Assembly: GCF_001704415.2 (NCBI RefSeq)
Contig: NC_030823.1
Coordinates: forward strand, 74,710,458-74,774,457
From: Capra hircus
Lineage: Eukaryota; Chordata; Mammalia; Artiodactyla; Bovidae
Length of the DNA: 64,000 bases
Direction: 5' to 3'
Part shown: positions 12,065-22,699 of the stretch, one piece after another
How positions within the stretch are numbered: position 1 is the first letter of the stretch
Layout of the letters: every line of letters begins with the position of its first letter
Made by a program: the position numbers and the translations under genes
The notes under the pieces: model-generated
What the model was told of the DNA's origin: nothing
What the model saw: only the letters and a program-made list of their open reading frames with translations
Database searches by the model: none

Positions 12065-12275
12065 AGGGGCAGAGACGCTGGATCCAGGCACCTGGACATG
12101 AATCACAACACTTTAAATTGCAGGCTATGTGACCTTGGACAAGTAACCTTTCTCAAATCTTTCTTATTTGAAAAAATTATAGTGGCATAAAGAAAATATG
12201 CAAAAATAAAAATGGAATGATAGTATTTACTTCAGAGGATTACTGTAATAATAAATCAGTTAATACACATAAGAC
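12065..12275 (+). repeat. MIR SINE remnant
   Basis: Shows 'gtgaccttggacaagtaacctttctc' followed by 'ggattactgtaataataaat', the classic MIR core order. Confidence 0.65.
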
Positions 12276-12691
12276 ACTACTGTTTCCTAACCCATTATAA
12301 GCTCTATCAGTTAACGCTGGCTATGATTATTATTCTGTAATCAAAGCTGTGACTATGCACATCTAGTAGCATAAAATGGAAATTTTAACTAAGAATACTT
12401 TTGAGTGAAAGGCAACAGAAATAAGAAAAAACACCATCAATATGAAGAGTAATTTTCTATGATAAGCTTAGCTTTGCTTTGTCCTGAAAAAATATATATA
12501 CATAAATTTTTCTTCAGGCGAAAGCTAATAGGCAAATAACATTTCACCCACATATTTTTACATAAAAAAATATTTAAGTCGTACATGTATCATGGAGATT
12601 AGATAAAAAACAAAACATTCTAAGGCCATGAGGAAAAAAGATAATCATAATTATTTGTCTACATTCACCAATTTATTACATGCATCTAAAT

Positions 12692-13865
12692 ACAATTTTT
12701 GGAGTACAATTGCTTTATGAGGTTGTGTCCGTTTCTGCTGTACAGCAGTGTGAATCAGCTGTATGTCTACACCTGTCCCCTCCCTCCTCGACCTCTCCTC
12801 CACCATCCCATCCCCCTAGGTCATCACAGAGCACCACGCTGAGCTCCCCGTGCTGCACTGCAGGTCTCCACCGCTATCTAATGTACACATGGGAGTGTAT
12901 ATATGTCACTTGCCTCCCAAATCCACCCTCCCCTTCCCAGCCACCCCAGGGCCCACTAATCTATTCTCTATGTCTGTCTCTATTTCTGCCCTGCAAACAG
13001 GTTCATCTGTACCATTTTTCTAGATCCCACACACATGCATTAATATATGTTATTTTTCTCTGACTTACTTCACTCTGTATGACAGACTGACTCTAGGTCC
13101 ATCCCCATCACTCCAAATGACCCAATTTTGCTCCTGTTTACGGCTGAGTAATATTCCACTGTACATATATACCACATCTTCTCTATCTATTCATCTGTTG
13201 ATGGACATTTAGACACACCATGTTCTTGCATTAGAAGAATCAATATTGCAAAAATGACCATACTACCCAAAGCAATCTACAGATTCAACACAATCCCTAT
13301 CAAACTATCAATGGCATTTTTCACAGAACTAGATCAAAAAGTTTCACTTAGTATAGAAACACAAAAGACCCCAAATAGCCAAAGTAATCTTGAGAAACAA
13401 AATCAGAGCGGGAGCAATTAGGCTTCCTGACTTCAGACTACATTACAAAGCTAAAGTAATCAAAACAGTATTGTACTGGCACAAAAATAGAAATATAGAT
13501 GAGTGGAACATGATAGGAAGTCCAGCAACAAAGCCAAGTACCTATGGTCCCCTAGTCTTTGACAAAGATGCCAAGAATATACAATGTAGAAAAGGCAGCC
13601 TCTTCAATAAGCGGTGCTGGGAAAACTGGACATGTAACAGAGAGAAATTAGAACACTTCCTAACACCATACACAAAAATAAACTCAAAATGGATTGAAGA
13701 CCTAATGCAAGGCCAGACACTGCGAAACTCTTTGAGGAAAACATAGGCAGAACAACACTCTTTGACATAAATCACAGCAAGATCCTTTTTGACCCATCTC
13801 CTAGAGTAATGAGAATAAAAACAAAAATAAACAAATGGGACTTAATTAAACTTAAATATGATTAA
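12692..13865 (-). mobile_element. 5'-inverted L1 (twin priming)
   Basis: 12,692-13,215 is the reverse complement of an L1 3' end and matches, inverted, the L1 at 11,310-11,420. From about 13,225 the strand flips: 13,225-13,865 reads L1 ORF2 in the plus direction (KMTILPKAIYRFNTIPIKL-like, then the 13,390-13,746 frame). The minus-strand element is thus a 3' part with an inverted upstream part. Confidence 0.75.
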
Positions 13866-14059
13866 ATTTAATAAACACAGAGAGTATTATCTAAAAATTA
13901 ATTGCACTGCACTTATATAAGAACACTGAAGAAAGGGAACCAAGGTATTTCCCTTAATGTAAGGGGGGAGGATAACATTATAAGCAAAGAAAAACCAAGA
14001 TATGATAAAAAATCCACAAGGTATTTAAGCACAGACCATACGATGATCTATGCATCTTT

Positions 14060-14257
14060 TGCTTCTCTGGTGGCTTTGACAGTAAAGAATCTGCTTATAA
14101 CACAGGAGACTATGGTTCCATCCCTGGGTCAGGAAGATGTCCTAGAGAAGAGAATGGCTACCCATTCCAGTATTCTTGTCTGGAGAATTCCACGAACAGA
14201 GGAGCCTTTGTGACCATGGGGTCACAAAGAGTTGGACCCAACTGAGCAACTGAACAT
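14060..14257 (+). mobile_element. Bov-tA SINE
   Basis: Sense copy with head GCTTCTCTGGTGGCTTTGAC, B-box-like GGTTCCATCC, and end AACTGAGCAACTGAACATA. Confidence 0.85.
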
Positions 14258-16829
14258 ACACATACATATTAATATGCATATAGCATAATTATGTATTTCT
14301 AACCTTGAACTATCCAAAAAAAGTTGGAAAAGCATGTATTTTTATCATTTTTTGCAGGATATAACCAGAATAATACTGCTATAACATAATTTCTTGGGGG
14401 AAGTGTTTTTTGAGTTGCTTTGAATCTTTCTCTATTATAATACAGCATGCTTGAATTATCCTCCAATTAAATTAATTAGTTAAAAAAATATAGCATGCTT
14501 GTACTGGATTCCAAAATACTTTTTACACATTTATTGGATACCAGAAAAGGTACAGAATCCAAACATTAGCAATATGTACTAATAATCCACAATTTTAATT
14601 TGGCAAAGATAGGTGTCATTTTATGGAATTACAACAAAAAAGTCTTCCATGATTGTGTAAGTTTTCACGTTTCACATTTTTCATAAGCTTGCTTTTTAAA
14701 TTATGTAAATAATAAATCAAGAGTATACAGTATGATTTTTAAATGACTAAGTTACAAGTGATTTTCGGAATGGGACTATTCCTACCAGGGGATTGACTGC
14801 ATACTTAGCACAGTCTCAGAACTGAAAGCTAACTTAACCTCCTACTACTAAAGTCTCCTGATTTTTACCCAAGTGAATGGGAAGAGCAACTTAAAAATCT
14901 CACATTATAAGAAAAATCTTCCCCAAACCTTTTATTTTCTATGAAAATACCTCTGTTGGGAAGATGTTAAATTAACAATTAGTAGAATTTCCCTTTATTT
15001 AGAGTCAAGAAAGTCTTGCTTGCAAATTAAGTTATATTTAGTTGAATAATAAAGCCATTAAGTGGCAGTTAAAGATCAAAACTACTTCTGATTGTTAAAC
15101 TTCCATTTGCCTACAGACCAGAAGACTTAACACGATTTAACCCCCTAAAAAGAAAATTGTTTTAAAATAAATTCAGTAAAGTCCAAAGACACCTATGAAA
15201 ATACATAAATTTGAATAATTTACTGTAACAATCAGAATCTCTAAAATAAAAAAACGTTTCTATTATGTCAACTCAAATGTATGCACAGAGGCACTGCAGG
15301 GTATGTTATCTGCATGGCTTTGAATTTCTGAACAAGAGACAGCTTCCGAGGGAACGCCGAACCACAAAGTCAGGTAAATGTACAATGAAATCCCAGGTTT
15401 AAATCAACTGGTAGGGTTGTTGAGGGTAGGAGTTCTCGCATAAACACAGACAACAAATCCCTCTTTCTTTTCTTATTGGGTGGGGGGAATTCAATAATAA
15501 TGTATAAATCAAGTGTTTACTTCAAGGTTATCAAATAGTTTCCATCAAAAAAACCCTCAGTGTTCCTTCACAGAATACTAAATTATGCCCAACCATTCTT
15601 GATCTCCAATAGAAAATACATAATATTAAGAAATTCCATCTACAGCATTTTTCTGACTGAATCCCAATATGAATTATGTTCCAAATTAGGAGACATAGAA
15701 TACACATATTTACACATAACATAACTTGACCTTGGGTTTCATTCCAAATGGGTCATGTTAAATTATTATCAGATTTCATGTGGAGCTTTTTCAAAGAGAA
15801 ACATCACCAAATTAGCTCATTATATATCTCATACGCCAAATCTTAAATTATACCTCAAATTTATTCATTTGGCATGGCATGAAGAACACTTCACTAAAAT
15901 ATTTAACTTTAAACTAGAGAAGTATGCTGTAAGTCAAAACGCTTCCCTATTCAGAACCAACTGGAATCTGTCAGGATAGTCTTAAATAAGTCACATTTTT
16001 TTTAAAGCTACAAAATATTTTCTGCTTCTAGAAGAGATCAAATTTAATCTAAGGAAAGGACAGAAAAGCCAAATCATCTGAAATTTTTTTCTCTCACCCC
16101 TATCTGTCATCTTTTCCCGATTTGATTTTTGCCTTTTCACCCCTAGGTTTTCAGTTTAAGGGGGGAAAGGTCAAAGGACTCTTATCTGCATGAGAATGGG
16201 CAGAGAGGAGGACAGCTGGAGCCTCAGGATAGCACACTGGATCAGGAGTCTGCTTCTGAGCATCTATGAAACACATCAAAAAAGGTAAAAGATCCAAAGT
16301 GAGAGAATCAAATCAGTAAACTACATATGGTTCCAGAGTTTATTAGTTACCTCTCATAAACCCACTCTGAAACAGCAAGTTAAAGCCTTCTTACAAGTCA
16401 GATGTCAATCTTTCACCCTAGTTCAATTAAACAGGAACTTACTGAAAACTTACTCATTTTAAATGACCCGGGCTTTCATCAAGGATACTAACCAAAAGTA
16501 ACAGACACTTTCCAGCTCACAATGTGATGAGGCAGGGAAATAACAACCAAAATCCTAGGTGGACATTTTAAAAACCTCCTGAAGAAATGTGGGTGATACA
16601 AGGGTTATTGGAAAGTAGCCCTGGAAGTGTTTCAAGAATAAAGAGGACTTCTGATAGAGATGATACAGGAGGACACTGAAGAATCACAGGTCTTCTCCAT
16701 CTGCCTGTTCTTCTCATTCTACCCGCCACCAGTCCACTGAAGCCTGCAGCTCTGATCCACCCTGTCCCGCATCCCATTCCCAATGCTGCTCATCCTTCTA
16801 GCCCAAGCCTGAAATAACCCTCTGCTCTT

Positions 16830-17640
16830 TCCAACTTCCTTCTCTTCCCTGAAGCCAGTCTACCTTTCTAAAATGCCTATGGTGGTCATTTCCTCTGTTT
16901 TCTCAACTTTTTATCGCTTACTGGATTAAAAACTCCTCTGCACTACATACAAACTACTCAAAACATGACCTCTGCTCACTTGCCAATCCTCATCTCTCAT
17001 CATTTTCATTACGCCTACTTGCCCACCCTGACAGAGAAGGCAATGGCACCCAACTCCAATACTCTTGCCTGGAAAATCCCATGGACGGAGGAGCCTGGTA
17101 GGCTGCAGTCCATGGGGTCGCAAAGAGTCGGACACAACTGAACAACTTCACTTTCACTTTTCACTTTTATGCATTGGAGAAGGAAATGGCAACCCACTCC
17201 AGTGTTCTTACCTGGAGAATCCCAGGGACTGGGGAGCCTGGTGAGCTGCCATCTATGGGGTCGCACAGAGTCGGACACGACTGAAGCGACTTGGCGGCAG
17301 CAGCAGCAGCCCACCCTGAAATCACTCTAGTTTTAGCAATTTCCAGAACATAACTACCTTAAAGTCTTTGTGCTTGTTGGTCCTTCTGCCTTGCAAGCTC
17401 CTCCCTTTCTTATGTTCTCAGCTCAAATGCTACCTGCTCCATGAAATCTTTCCTGATTCCCCTAAGCGTCTGTCCCTGTCCTGGTAAGATGATCTTTATT
17501 ATAATATAACTGTGTTTTTGCATGTACTCATTAATCTCTAAGATTCTTGACGACAAAAAACATATCACTTCATATTTGTTTAGTGTCTGGCATAGTACAG
17601 ACACTCAGAAACTATATTAATGATGAATAAGAGCAGCTAG
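16830..17640 (-). repeat. L2 LINE remnant, split by Bov-A2
   Basis: Antisense L2 3' wording: 'ctcagctcaaatgctacctgctccatgaaatctttcctga' and 'gtgtctggcatagtacagacactcagaa'. The Bov-A2 at 17,032-17,308 interrupts it. Confidence 0.6.
17032..17308 (+). mobile_element. Bov-A2 SINE dimer with 11-bp TSD
   Basis: Two head-to-tail BovA monomers joined by a (TTTCACTTT)-rich linker, ending in (CAG)n. GCCCACCCTGA at 17,021-17,031 and 17,309-17,319 is a perfect target-site duplication. Confidence 0.95.
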
Positions 17641-17649
17641 CATTCACTG

Positions 17650-17850
17650 TACACCTCAATTTCACTGTATTGTAATTTCATACTATATTCACACAAATTT
17701 CACAAAGACTACCCTATTTAACCCTCACAGTAACCCCCATGAGAAGGCACTATTAACACCACCCATTCTATCCGTGAGGAGACAAAAGTACACACAGGTG
17801 AAGTAGCTCACGTAAGACCTGGATGCAAACACGCAGGCAGTCTGACATCG
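17650..17850. repeat. MIR/L2-like remnant
   Basis: 'aaccctcacagtaacccccatgagaaggcactatta' and 'gtgaggagacaaaagtacacacaggtgaagtagctc' resemble an old MIR-class SINE. Subfamily not assigned. Confidence 0.45.
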
Positions 17851-18437
17851 CCACAGCTCATATCAACGCTTCGTAACCAGTATGATAAAAGCATAATCTC
17901 AATCTCTTCTCTTTCTCTGCACAGGGGAGAAGTCAGCAGCCCCAGTGAGGCTAAGCAAAAGAGGGGTTCAGTAAGAGGGGGATAATATAAAACACATCCA
18001 GAAAGGAGGCTGGAAATAAGGTGACAATGTGATCTATTGATACCCACATTTATTTGATTATCTGAACTACCCTTAGTTCAAAAAGCTGCAAAATGCCTTC
18101 TTTTTAGTACATCAAGACCTTAACTTCTGCAGTATTTCCCCAAATAGTGTGCACAGAACTCTAGTTTCCCGGGAGTTTCCAAATGTCCCGTGATAGTTAT
18201 CTGAGAAAATGCCAGGTTAAATAAAATTAACAGGTTTGTTTGCTAGAGAATTTGAGAGTGTTAATAGAGATTGAGTATCGTCTTCCTTTTCTTACCTGAA
18301 CCCAGAATCCCTTGCTCACAATGCATCCCATAGGCCCAGTGTTGGATACAAGATTCTGATATCTATCTGCTGGACCCACAATGCCACTGGCAGACTGACC
18401 CTGCTCTCACACATCTCAAATCAAATTAGGCCAAATT

Positions 18438-18548
18438 AAGGAAATGGCAACCCATTCCAGTATCCTTGCCGGGAAAAATCCCATGACCAGAGGAGCCTGG
18501 CGGGCTACAGTTCACGGGGTGGCAAGGAGCTGGACACGACTGAGCAGG
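18438..18548 (+). mobile_element. Bov SINE fragment
   Basis: BovA body only, from GGAAATGGCAACCCATTCCA to GGACACGACTGAGCA; no tRNA head. Confidence 0.8.
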
Positions 18549-18967
18549 AAGCGTGTGCTAAGAGTAAAGTCTAAAAAGGCAGAATCAACTGGAAAGATGA
18601 AACTTTGTCAGTTATCTCAATTCAAGAATGTTCTTCTGTTCCCTGTAATGCTCACAGTACGGGTCCACAGCTCCACAAGAACATTTACCAGCCTTAGTTT
18701 AACAAGCTACTTGTCTCCAACTGACTAGTTGCTCAAAAAAAGTTACTCTATTCATTTGTACAGAACTTTAAACACACTAAAAAGAGCAATGAACAATTAT
18801 TAAGTTGGATTGTCAAAAGCATCTAATGTAGAGAAAAATATTCAAAGGCATAAAAAAGCAAAAAAAGGGCACCTACTGCTTACACTGCTTACATAATTTA
18901 CACTGTTGAGTATTTTGAGAGCAAACCAATACCTTATTTAACCAATTTCCTCCTAACTCAATAACGT

Positions 18968-19190
18968 CAGTGAGTGAAGTGAAGTTGCTCAGTCCTGTCT
19001 GACTCTTTGCCGCCCCATGGACTGAAGCCTGTCAGGCTTCTCTGTCCATGGGATTTTCCAGGCAAGAATACGGCAAGAATACTGGAGTGGGTCGCCTTTC
19101 CTTCTCCAGGGGATCTTCCTAACCAGGTATCAAACCTGGGTCTCCAGCACTGCAGCCAGACTCTACCATCTGACCCACTAGGGACACATG
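18968..19190 (-). mobile_element. Bov-tA SINE
   Basis: Antisense copy with a short internal duplication (caagaatacggcaagaatactgg). Confidence 0.85.
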
Positions 19191-19404
19191 GGGATATATT
19201 AAATGTATAAGTAATTTTACAAGGTTAAATAATACTTATCTGCTTCTTTTATCATTCTATGTGGTAAAATACAGTCCCCAATTTCATAACTCTCATTTAT
19301 ATGTAAATAGGTGAATTGCTGCAATTTTAAAGTTCACATTATAAAGTCCATATAAGACACCTCTAAAAATTATTTTACTAGCAAGTAAGCTCTCCTGAAA
19401 TTAA

Positions 19405-19618
19405 ATATTCACTGACTGCCTGCAATGCAAGAGACCCAGGTTCGATCCCTGGGCTGGGAAGATCCCCAGAGAAGGGAATGGCAACCCACTCCAGGCATTC
19501 CTCCCTGGAGAATTCCATGGACAGAGGAGCCTGGTGGGCTACAGTCCATGAGGTCGCAGAGAGTCAGACACAAATGAGCAACTAATACTTTCCCTTTCAT
19601 AAGCTTTTCACTTTCATA
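19405..19618 (+). mobile_element. Bov-tA SINE
   Basis: Sense copy: B box GGTTCGATCCCTGGG, body, then ATGAGCAACTAATACTTTC. Confidence 0.88.
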
Positions 19619-20268
19619 TCACTTTTCATATGCTTTTCTAATAAAGAAAAAATTGATTTATTCATTATTATAATAACCCAAGAATACTATTAGGACACTT
19701 CCTAAAGTCTCTGCCTACAGAATGAAGGCATTTATTACATTTAGTAATTTAGTTTTATCCGTAACTATTCTTAATCTGAAACATCCCAGTTCTAAACAGT
19801 ACTGGATACTGGAAAAGTGACTATATTTATGACTCACATATTACCATGCTCAAGGGGAAACAGTACAGGAATTATTAAATTACATACAATATGGCCTATT
19901 TCAATTTTCTATGATGACTCAAAAATAGCACTTAAATTAAATTAGCATATAAATCAAAATGCTATATTCATAATTATTGGCACTCTGGAATTTTCCATAC
20001 TAAACACAGGAACTAATGATCTGTCACCTACTGCCAGGACATGAGGAAGAGAAAATAAAAGATAATATAAATACTTAATTCCTGAATCACAATAAATTTA
20101 TAACAGGATAAAGTACAGATCAAAAATCAAATACCCTCCATACTTTTCAAGTTATTTTCAAAGTTTAGTTTTTAATTATCACCTTTAAAGTATCCATGAA
20201 ACGTAAATTATTAGAGACAAGAAACATGCTTTCTTATTAGAGACAAGAAACAAGCTTTTCTTTCTTAC

Positions 20269-21391
20269 CTATGCGGTCAAATGTCTTATCGCATTTGGGA
20301 CACTGCAATATTTTTTTGTTACTGTTCTGAATGATTACAGGGGTTAACCCCTCATGAATGCTTCCGACAGAATCACCGGCCTCCGGCTCCTCTTCTGCAT
20401 CATTCTGATCTTTTTCACTCTGTTCTTCAATGTCAGAATATTCATCTGACATTTCCTCTTCTAGCTCATCTTCTTCAGCATTATATTCACTTCCAGGATC
20501 CTCAGAATCATTTCTGTCTGACTTTTCCTTATCAAAACTGTCTTGATTCAAATTGTCTGACCCATCACCACTTTCTTGCTCATCATCACTGGTGTCCTCA
20601 AATTTAACAGGGCACTTTCGATTCCGTTTTGATCTTCTTGTGGAAAAACTTCTCTCCAGCATTTTTAACCCATGTTTTTTCCCTAATAAAAGGGACCTAT
20701 GGGTTTTCGACAAATGATTCTCTAAAGACTTCTTATAACAAAAATGTCTACTACAGAATTTACACTGATGATTACTTGATAGTCTTCCAGTTAATTCACT
20801 TAGTGTTTCTTCTGGTGATGACTTTTCCGTTAGCTCAGACTGAAAAGTGGCAACATTTTCGTTATTTAGCAGCTTAACTGCATCTATAATATCCAGAAAT
20901 TTTGCAGCCTCTAAAACAAGAGGGATTTCATATTTGTACACAAAAAATTCTGATGTGTAAAGAAATTCAAGCAAATGCTGAAAAACGGAGTGCGTTACGT
21001 GATCCAGGGTGACAACATCCGTGCTCGGATTTTTGCTCAAACATGCATGGAAATAACTACTGCCAACAGCAACGACAACTTTATGGGCGCTAAATTCTTT
21101 TCCTTCTACTATGATAAGTAAGTCACAGAAAGACGGTTGCTTCTGCCTGTCATCATTCAAATACTTCAGCAAGTTCTTATTGTACTGCAAAGAACTCAGA
21201 AGTTTCCTCTGATCCGGGGAGGGAGGAAGTTCCTGATAACAGCGTAGGGTTTCAGGAGCTGGTCTTTCTGTGGAATGAGTGTAGGTTACTTGGTCACAGT
21301 CCTCTACAACATTTCCTTCCGGGGAATCTTTATGGTAGCCTAGATGGATCTTCTCGTCAAGATGTGAAGTAACCTTTCTCCTCTTCTTCAT
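20269..21391 (-). CDS. ZBTB41: ZBTB41 exon 2, coding part: start codon, BTB domain, acidic region, zinc finger 1
   Basis: 374 codons plus one base. The start is the ATG at 21,391, giving a basic N-terminus (MKKRRKV) typical of this protein and a possible nuclear localisation signal. The BTB/POZ domain spans about residues 80-175, with the FCDLLIIVEGKEFSAHK core; it mediates homodimerisation and corepressor contact in this family. Finger 1 is near residues 210-231 (C210, C213, H226, H231). A basic patch (residues 252-260) precedes a strongly acidic serine/glutamate stretch (about 266-340). Finger 2 begins at C364/C367 and is cut by the splice donor after Gly375's first base: CGC ATA G, then GTAAG. 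The frame reading on past the donor ends soon after in a stop, as expected of intron. Confidence 0.97.
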
Positions 21392-21425
21392 TGCAGTACA
21401 ACGGTTTCAGAACAAGAAACTTCAT
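21357..21425 (-). promoter_or_regulatory. uORF2 overlapping the ZBTB41 start codon
   Basis: An ATG at 21,425 opens a 22-codon frame that is out of register with ZBTB41 and stops with TGA at 21,357, 34 bases past the main ATG at 21,391. Ribosomes starting here cannot reach the main start by simple reinitiation, so this frame would compete with it. The ATG context is weak (CTTATGA, C at -3), which would let leaky scanning through. Confidence 0.55.
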
Positions 21426-21508
21426 AAGTGTCTTGAGGGATTTATGAAGGAAAACAGGATTGTCTGGGATCACAGCTTCTGGAGGGGCGTGCCCGAGGGT
21501 TGCATGGT
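21392..21508 (-). other. ZBTB41: ZBTB41 exon 2, 5' UTR part
   Basis: On the minus strand a pyrimidine-rich tract ends in TTCTTCACAG just before 21,508, a good 3' splice site. It puts 117 bases of untranslated leader before the start codon in exon 2. This leader contains two upstream ATGs, listed separately. The exact acceptor is inferred from motif quality and was not confirmed by a transcript. Confidence 0.75.
21470..21505 (-). promoter_or_regulatory. uORF1 in ZBTB41 leader
   Basis: The first ATG after the inferred exon 2 acceptor lies three bases inside the exon, in context ACCATGC (A at -3 is favourable). It opens an 11-codon frame ending in TGA at 21,470, about 80 bases before the main start. 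Such short uORFs usually lower translation of the main frame or make it conditional. Function here is inference, and it depends on the acceptor call. Confidence 0.55.
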
Positions 21509-22144
21509 CTGTGAAGAAGAGAGTAGAACCACGTAAAACAACTCCACGGCCCAGCCATCCTAAATCACTCGCGGTACTGTCAACAAATTCTTCCTAAATG
21601 AGAAGTAAATTATGACAAAGTCGCCGCTTCCACGCATTCGTGGCTGAGATTTTAGGGCGGAGAACGAGGAGGGCCGGGTTAGAAAAACCCAACAAAAGAA
21701 TAATTTTGAAGGAGGCAGGGCACACCTTGCAGGCCCTATTCCCGAACGGAGTAGCGGGAAAGCGGGCAGAAGTGGAGGCTCCCCCGAACCTGCCGCGGGG
21801 CAGGTCGAGGCGGCCACCTTCGCGATGCAAGGGCGCCGGGGCGCTGACACTCAGGCCGTCGCGGCCACGGAACCCACGTTCCCTCCCCCTCCCCGCCACC
21901 CATTAACACGTTTCCCCGGGGCGGTGAGGCGCACCTCATCCCGGCCGGCGAGCGTCCAAAGGCCGGAGGCGCCCGGCGGGACTGCCCTGGGAGCGTCGCG
22001 AAGACGAGGTCGGGGTCACCCGGGGGACGGTCGCCAGAGCAGAGAGTCCCCTGGCCCCCGCCGGGCCGAGACCGCGCCACCGACGGCGACCCCCCGCCGC
22101 CCGCCCACCCGCTCCCCGCGCGGACGCCCCGCGTGTCCATTTAC
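21509..22144 (-). other. ZBTB41: ZBTB41 intron 1 (predicted, in 5' UTR)
   Basis: GTAAAT to TTCACAG, wholly within or next to the CpG island. Both ends are inferred from motifs. Confidence 0.45.
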
Positions 22145-22230
22145 CCGGGAACGCAGGGCTCCCCGCTGGCTCCCGGCCGCCAAGCTCCACTCCGGGCGCG
22201 CTCGCTCCGGCGCCGAGACACTTCCGGGTT
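22145..22230 (-). other. ZBTB41: ZBTB41 exon 1, non-coding (predicted)
   Basis: A candidate donor, CCCGG followed by GTAAAT, lies on the minus strand at 22,145/22,144, 636 bases upstream of the exon 2 acceptor. An ETS motif just upstream (22,219-22,227) marks the likely start-site region. No long coding frame joins to exon 2, so the exon would be untranslated. The 5' end is a guess; only the donor is directly visible. Confidence 0.45.
22219..22227 (-). promoter_or_regulatory. ETS/GABP-type site
   Basis: Minus strand reads CCCGGAAGTG-like sequence, a near-ideal ETS-family motif. In CpG-island promoters these commonly sit at the transcription start, so it supports a ZBTB41 start near 22.2 kb. 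Confidence 0.6.
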
Positions 22231-22270
22231 CAGCCCCCGGCCCCGCCCGCCTTTCCCCTGCCGTCGCCCC

Positions 22271-22290
22271 GCCGCCGCCGCCGCCGCCGC
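22271..22290. repeat. (GCC)n trinucleotide repeat in promoter
   Basis: About seven uninterrupted GCC units, close upstream of the predicted ZBTB41 start. Such promoter GCC/GGC repeats are often length-polymorphic and methylation-sensitive. Confidence 0.85.
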
Positions 22291-22300
22291 GGCCACCGAA

Positions 22301-22308
22301 CACGTCAG
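22301..22308 (+). promoter_or_regulatory. CRE-like motif
   Basis: CACGTCAG contains the CGTCA half-site bound by CREB/ATF proteins. It lies between the GCC repeat and the NRF1-like motifs. Confidence 0.4.
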
Positions 22309-22355
22309 CCGCGCGCAGCCTCGCTGCCGCCCGACAGCCCCCAGCGCGCGGCCTT

Positions 22356-22391
22356 ACGCATGTGCGCGCGCTCCCCCTCCCCGCGCATGCT
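22356..22391. promoter_or_regulatory. Two NRF1-like motifs
   Basis: ACGCATGTGCGCG (22,356) and CGCGCATGCT (22,382) each resemble the palindromic GCGCATGCGC site of NRF1, a usual activator of housekeeping CpG-island promoters. Both are imperfect. Confidence 0.4.
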
Positions 22392-22699
22392 CCGTGATGA
22401 CCCCGCTCCCGGGCGACCCCAGCGACGACAGCCCGAGTCCGTTAGTCCGGGTTTTCGCGGTGGTTCAGTGGCCGCTGTGACCGAGCCAGTCCGGCCCTGG
22501 GGGACAGCCCTGCGGGGACCGGCGGAGGAGAAGACGAGGCGGAGTTGCGGAGGCCTGGGCGGGGGCACCGCGGCGCGAGCGGACGGCGTCCTCCCGGCCT
22601 GGGGCGGTTGGCGGCGGCCCCTCAGCGGCAGGCGACAGCGTCTCCGCCTACGCCGCCCCGCGTCGGAAGAACCCAACCGGACGCAGCTAACGCAGTTGC

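Larger units (their letters stand above)
10817..20268 (-). other. ZBTB41: ZBTB41 intron 2
   Basis: 9.45 kb, GTAAG to CATAG. It holds L1 fragments, a 5'-inverted L1, L2 and MIR remnants and several Bov SINEs, listed separately. About 14,260-16,800, 17,860-18,430 and 19,620-20,230 show no gene and no repeat that I could name. Confidence 0.9.
961..22230 (-). other. ZBTB41: ZBTB41 gene, 5' two-thirds (exons 1-7 in window)
   Basis: Seven exons on the minus strand assemble into one frame with matching phases (exon 2 ends phase 1, exon 3 phase 2, exon 4 phase 0, exon 5 phase 1, exons 6 and 7 phase 2). The product is about 592 residues to the window edge: a BTB/POZ domain, an acidic linker, then nine C2H2 fingers, the last incomplete. 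I recognise the order and wording of the protein as ZBTB41, which in human is about 900 residues with more fingers. The remaining 3' exons lie left of position 1. Family knowledge: BTB-zinc-finger proteins are nuclear DNA-binding factors that dimerise through BTB; ZBTB41 targets are poorly known. Introns hold only repeats and unclassified sequence. The 5' limit is an estimate from the promoter motifs. Confidence 0.95.

Noticed and set aside
12680..13063. Proline/serine-rich 127-codon frame
   Set aside because: It is the antisense of an L1 3' UTR.
17280..17310. (CAG)n tracts here and at 8,980, 23,728, 42,430 and 48,701
   Set aside because: They are the normal tails of Bov-A2 SINEs and not independent trinucleotide repeats.
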